Notes under the pieces: generated by a model
Database searches by the model: none
Seen by the model: the letters and a program-made list of their open reading frames with translations, nothing else
What the model was told of the DNA's origin: nothing
Translations under genes and position numbers: made by a program
In this document: piece by piece, positions 4,477 through 7,907 of the stretch
How the letters are laid out: the number at the start of each line of letters is the position of its first letter
How positions within the stretch are numbered: position 1 is the first letter of the stretch
Origin: Parachlamydiaceae bacterium
GTDB lineage: Bacteria; Chlamydiota; Chlamydiia; Chlamydiales; Parachlamydiaceae
Assembly: GCA_013815395.1 (NCBI GenBank)
Contig: JACDGH010000116.1
Location: forward strand, 1-7,907
Length of the DNA stretch: 7,907 bases
Direction of reading: 5' to 3'

Positions 4477-7287
4477 ATGGAATTAGACGCATTCATCGAT
4501 AGTGGATTTTTAAATTTATCCTTCATTGAAGAGCTATATACATCCTACAAGAGTGATCCCAATAGTGTGGATGTTTCCTGGAAGACAATGTTTGCTAAAT
4601 TGGAAAATCCCATTTCTATTTCGCAAGGAGAAGGTTTGCATGCAAAGCAATCGACCCTTCAGCAACCTGAAACTGAAACTGACTCCACCGGCGATTTGCG
4701 CATCTTTAATCTCATTAATGCCTACCGCACTTATGGTCATTTACAAGCAAAAACTAATCCACTTGAAACAAATTCTAGACAAGATCCCCATCAGCTTAGC
4801 CTAGAAATTTCAGGATTTAGCGAGAATGATCTTGCTTTACGATTTCCTTCTGGCGATCTTTTCAATTCGCCAGATGCCTCTTTAGCAGATATTATAACCG
4901 CTCTTAAAGCTATCTATTGCGGCAGTATAGGTGTTGAATACATGGGATTTCTCAATCCGGAGTTGGAAACCTGGTTGCAGCAGCATATAGAACCATCCCG
5001 CTTTAAAAATGAACTATCTTTAGAAGAAAAACAGATGATTTTACAGCATCTTAATAAATCTGAACTATTCGAGTCCTTCCTTCACACTAAATATGTTGGA
5101 CAAAAGCGTTTTTCTCTTGAAGGGGGGGAAACGCTAATTCCTATCCTAGCTTCCCTCATAGATATCGGAGCTTCGTTAGGAATAGAAGAATTTATTCTGG
5201 GAATGGCTCACCGCGGTCGTTTAAATGTGTTATGCAACATTCTGGATAAATCCTATGCTGATATCTTTTCCGAATTTGAAGAAGGGCATGCCCCTTTATC
5301 AGTTGAGGGGAGTGGCGATGTAAAGTATCACAAGGGGTTCAATTCTGAAACAAAGACTGTGCATGGCCATAAAATAAAAATCATTTTAACGCCAAATCCA
5401 AGTCATCTTGAAGCTGTAGGGCCTGTCGTTGAGGGGCAAGTTCGAGCTAGACAGGATTTGCGTACCTTTGAGAAGGGACAAAACAGCATCATTCCAATAC
5501 TGATTCATGGTGATGCTGCCCTTTCTGGACAGGGTGTAGTTTATGAAACGCTGCAAATGTATAAACTTGAAGGGTATAAAACGGGCGGTACAATCCATAT
5601 CGTTGTGAACAACCAAATTGGTTTTACAACTATACCTGAAGATGCTAGATCGACCACGTATTGTACCGATATTGCACGGGCTTTTGGCGCTCCGATCTTC
5701 CATGTTAATGTGGAAGATCCAGAAGGATGCATCTATGCCACCCACCTAGCAGTTGAATTACGTCAGAAATTTCACTGCGACGTCTTTATTGAACTCAACT
5801 GCTACCGTAAGTACGGGCATAATGAGGGGGATGAACCAGCCTTTACACAGCCGCTGGAATATCAGCAGATCCGCAAAAAGCGACCCGTCCGCGAACTTTA
5901 TCGCGATTACCTTGTGCAGCAAGGTGTTCTTAAAGAAAAAGCAGAATCTCTTGAAAACGATTTTAAGAAAGGCCTACAGGATGCCTTACACGATTTAAAG
6001 ACGCTAAACAAAGCTCCTGCGGAAAAAGTTACCCAACAATTGCCGCGCGCCAAGGACAATGGTATCTTTCAACATGTGCAGACAGGTGTGCCGAGGGCTA
6101 TTCTGCAACAAGTGGCTGAACGCATTTGTTTCATTCCGAATACCTTAACAGTTCACCCTAAATTAGCTGCACTGACCAAAGAGCGGCTCTCCATGATAAA
6201 AGAGGATAAGGATGCTCGTCTTGTAGATTGGGGAATGGCAGAATTGTTGGCCTATGGCACACTCTTGTGGGAAGGGAACTCTGTACGTCTTTCAGGACAA
6301 GACTCTTGCCGAGGCACCTTCAGTCATCGCCATGCGATGCTGATGGACCAGGTTAAAGAACAAGGATATATTCCCTTACAACACCTTAAGCCTGATCAAG
6401 GACATTTTGATGTTTTCAATTCATTTTTATCTGAATATGCTGTGCTAGGTTTTGAATTTGGCTATAGCATTGCCAATCCTGATTGCTTAGTCATTTGGGA
6501 AGCCCAATTTGGCGATTTTGCCAATGGGGCCCAAATAATTATCGATCAATTCATCTCTACAGCTGAACAAAAGTGGAATCAAAAGTTTGATTTGACGTTA
6601 CTCCTTCCACATGGTTATGAAGGGCAAGGTCCAGAACACTCTTCGGCCCGTATCGAGCGTTTTTTAACACTTGCCGGTGATAATAATATGCAAATCGTGC
6701 AGCCAACTACGCCTGCTCAATTTTTTCATGTATTACGACGTCAAATGCTGCGCGAGCTGCGCAAACCTCTGATAGTATTCACTCCTAAAGGATTGTTAAG
6801 ACATCCTTCTTGTGTAAGCAAAGTAGAGGACTTCACTCAAGGTTCTTTTCTGGAAATTCTCGATGATCCCATGCCCTCAAAAAAGCCAAAAAAATTGGTT
6901 TTATGCAGCGGAAGAATTTATTACGACCTGATTGCTATTCGTGAAAAAAAACCTACTGCATCTATGGCAATTATTCGCTTTGAACAGCTTTATCCGCTCG
7001 ATGTTGTAAGGATTAAAGACTTATTAGAAAAATATGCAGGTTTTGAAGAGTGTTTTTGGGTGCAAGATGAGCCGAGCAACATGGGGGCTTGGGACTTTAT
7101 TCGTCCGCTTCTTCGCGAACTTATGCCAAAGGGGATCGATCCAATTTATATCGGCCGCCAGCGCAGCGCATCGCCAGCAACCGGCTCCCACGCTATGCAT
7201 AAGCAAGAAAACACTAATATTATCAATGCCCTTTTTGGTAAAGAAGAGCCTACAATTTTTGAAATCGCCGGTCAGCGAAAATCTTGA
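4477..7287 (+). CDS. sucA: 2-oxoglutarate dehydrogenase E1 component
   Basis: This is the thiamine-diphosphate-dependent E1o subunit, which decarboxylates 2-oxoglutarate and transfers the succinyl group to the lipoyl arm of SucB in the cytosolic TCA-cycle complex. At 936 residues it matches the usual length (E. coli SucA 933). The N-terminus (FIEELYTSYKSDPNSVDVSW) is the typical E1o leader. Key motifs are GMAHRGR (242-248), the ThDP/Mg signature from GDA (345-347) to NNQIGF (378-383), YGHNEGDEP (446-454), DSCRGTFSHRHA (609-620), EAQFGDFANGAQ (675-686) and HGYEGQGPEHSSAR (712-725). The C-terminus carries WVQDEPSNMGAW and GRQRSASPATGS. Its start has only a weak ribosome site, AAAGAG (4465-4470), 6 nt before the ATG. 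sucB follows after 29 nt, which indicates an operon. No residue loss or frameshift is visible. Confidence 0.97.
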   Translation: MELDAFIDSGFLNLSFIEELYTSYKSDPNSVDVSWKTMFAKLENPISISQGEGLHAKQSTLQQPETETDSTGDLRIFNLINAYRTYGHLQAKTNPLETNSRQDPHQLSLEISGFSENDLALRFPSGDLFNSPDASLADIITALKAIYCGSIGVEYMGFLNPELETWLQQHIEPSRFKNELSLEEKQMILQHLNKSELFESFLHTKYVGQKRFSLEGGETLIPILASLIDIGASLGIEEFILGMAHRGRLNVLCNILDKSYADIFSEFEEGHAPLSVEGSGDVKYHKGFNSETKTVHGHKIKIILTPNPSHLEAVGPVVEGQVRARQDLRTFEKGQNSIIPILIHGDAALSGQGVVYETLQMYKLEGYKTGGTIHIVVNNQIGFTTIPEDARSTTYCTDIARAFGAPIFHVNVEDPEGCIYATHLAVELRQKFHCDVFIELNCYRKYGHNEGDEPAFTQPLEYQQIRKKRPVRELYRDYLVQQGVLKEKAESLENDFKKGLQDALHDLKTLNKAPAEKVTQQLPRAKDNGIFQHVQTGVPRAILQQVAERICFIPNTLTVHPKLAALTKERLSMIKEDKDARLVDWGMAELLAYGTLLWEGNSVRLSGQDSCRGTFSHRHAMLMDQVKEQGYIPLQHLKPDQGHFDVFNSFLSEYAVLGFEFGYSIANPDCLVIWEAQFGDFANGAQIIIDQFISTAEQKWNQKFDLTLLLPHGYEGQGPEHSSARIERFLTLAGDNNMQIVQPTTPAQFFHVLRRQMLRELRKPLIVFTPKGLLRHPSCVSKVEDFTQGSFLEILDDPMPSKKPKKLVLCSGRIYYDLIAIREKKPTASMAIIRFEQLYPLDVVRIKDLLEKYAGFEECFWVQDEPSNMGAWDFIRPLLRELMPKGIDPIYIGRQRSASPATGSHAMHKQENTNIINALFGKEEPTIFEIAGQRKS

Positions 7288-7316
7288 TGGCTAATGGTTT
7301 TAATGGAGATTGTTAT

Positions 7317-7907
7317 ATGAAAATGGAAGTCAAAGTGCCCCCTATGGGCGAATCTATCAACGAAGCTACGATTGGCACAATTTTAAAACCAGCCGGAACG
7401 CTTGTTGCTGCCGATGACGAGCTCATAGAGCTTGAAACGGATAAAGTTAATCAAATCCTTTATGCGCCAATAGCCGGTATTATTTCTTGGGATGTAAAGC
7501 CAGAAGATGTTGTAAAAATTGGCCAAACTCTTGGCTCGATTGAGTCATCAAAAGAGGCTTCACCTGTAAAGCAATCACCAGTAACTTCTCCTGATGATGC
7601 TCCTTCTACTAGTGCACCCGCGGCAGAAGCTTCTTCTTTACCTGCTCCTTCTTCTAAGCCTGCACCCTTAGCTGAAGTTTCTCCTATTGTTCCAGCAAAT
7701 TCTGAAAGGATTACAACACCTGAGGCTCGTTCTTCGAAAGAGTCTTTCATTGCCGAACTTTCAACTCCAGCAAAGCAAACGCCATTAATTTCTTCTACAC
7801 CTAAAACTCCTGCTGAGACTACTTCTGCAATTCCACCCCAAGCATTGCAAATGCCTGCTTCTGCTTCATCGAATATTGTTTCAGAGCGGGTAGAAACACG
7901 CAAAAAA
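7317..7907 (+). CDS. sucB: 2-oxoglutarate dehydrogenase E2 (dihydrolipoamide succinyltransferase), 3'-partial
   Basis: E2o forms the core of the 2-oxoglutarate dehydrogenase complex and passes the succinyl group to CoA. Only 197 codons lie in the window. Residues 1-77 are a biotinyl/lipoyl domain: VKVPPMGESINEATI at the start, the lipoylation lysine K43 in ELETDKVNQ, and APIAGIISW after it. Residues 80-189 are a long linker rich in Pro, Ala, Ser and Thr. I see no peripheral-subunit-binding domain in it. ERVETRKK (190-197) looks like the sequence leading into the catalytic domain, which lies beyond the edge. GGAG (7305-7308), 8 nt before the ATG, supports the start; a second ATG two codons on is less well spaced. 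It is cotranscribed with sucA by all appearances. The lipoyl domain alone could also fit another E2, but the position after sucA makes SucB the clear choice. Confidence 0.93.
   Translation, partial: MKMEVKVPPMGESINEATIGTILKPAGTLVAADDELIELETDKVNQILYAPIAGIISWDVKPEDVVKIGQTLGSIESSKEASPVKQSPVTSPDDAPSTSAPAAEASSLPAPSSKPAPLAEVSPIVPANSERITTPEARSSKESFIAELSTPAKQTPLISSTPKTPAETTSAIPPQALQMPASASSNIVSERVETRKK

Noticed and set aside
5386..5745. 119-residue open frame on the minus strand within sucA.
   Set aside because: It lies entirely opposite the conserved ThDP-binding region of SucA and has no family resemblance or ribosome site.
7460..7903. 147-residue open frame on the minus strand opposite sucB.
   Set aside because: It is the antisense shadow of the Pro/Ala/Ser-rich linker, whose codon bias gives a Gly/Ala/Glu-rich frame without stops. 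The lipoyl domain on the plus strand is unmistakable.

Overview
The window most resembles a low-GC, host-associated bacterium of the Chlamydiae, probably a Parachlamydia/Protochlamydia-type amoeba symbiont. The pointers are AT-rich DNA with long A/T intergenic regions, a sucA-sucB pair, a SucB with the ETDKVNQ lipoyl motif and no visible peripheral-subunit-binding domain, and lineage-specific hypothetical proteins. The taxon is an inference (about 60% sure); no rRNA or other marker gene is present.

Layout. Bases 3-791 (+) hold the end of an uncharacterised protein with one hydrophobic segment near its C-terminus; its frame is open to the left edge. Bases 792-1300 contain a 247-bp MITE-like element (860-1106) with 16-bp terminal inverted repeats and a perfect 9-bp flanking duplication. 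Around it, on the minus strand, lie apparent remnants of a reading frame. Bases 1301-2461 (-) encode an unrecognised 386-residue protein carrying two diverged tandem copies of a domain of about 105 residues. A divergent intergenic region (2462-2798) separates it from a gene at 2799-4415 (+) for an alliinase/TAA1-like PLP enzyme with a signal-peptide-like N-terminus and an unidentified C-terminal extension. The window ends with sucA (4477-7287, complete) and the 5' part of sucB (7317 to the edge).

How the genes work together. SucA (E1o) and SucB (E2o) are successive components of the 2-oxoglutarate dehydrogenase complex. The 29-nt gap and a good ribosome-binding site before sucB indicate one transcript. 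The PLP enzyme gene lies 61 nt upstream on the same strand with no clear terminator between, so read-through into sucA is possible, but no metabolic link is evident. The left 2.5 kb looks like accessory DNA: two genes I cannot assign, a transposition scar and a decayed frame.

The items most worth a second look are the MITE with its target-site duplication, the decayed frame it interrupts, the repeat-domain protein, the possibly exported plant-type PLP enzyme and the domain architecture of SucB.
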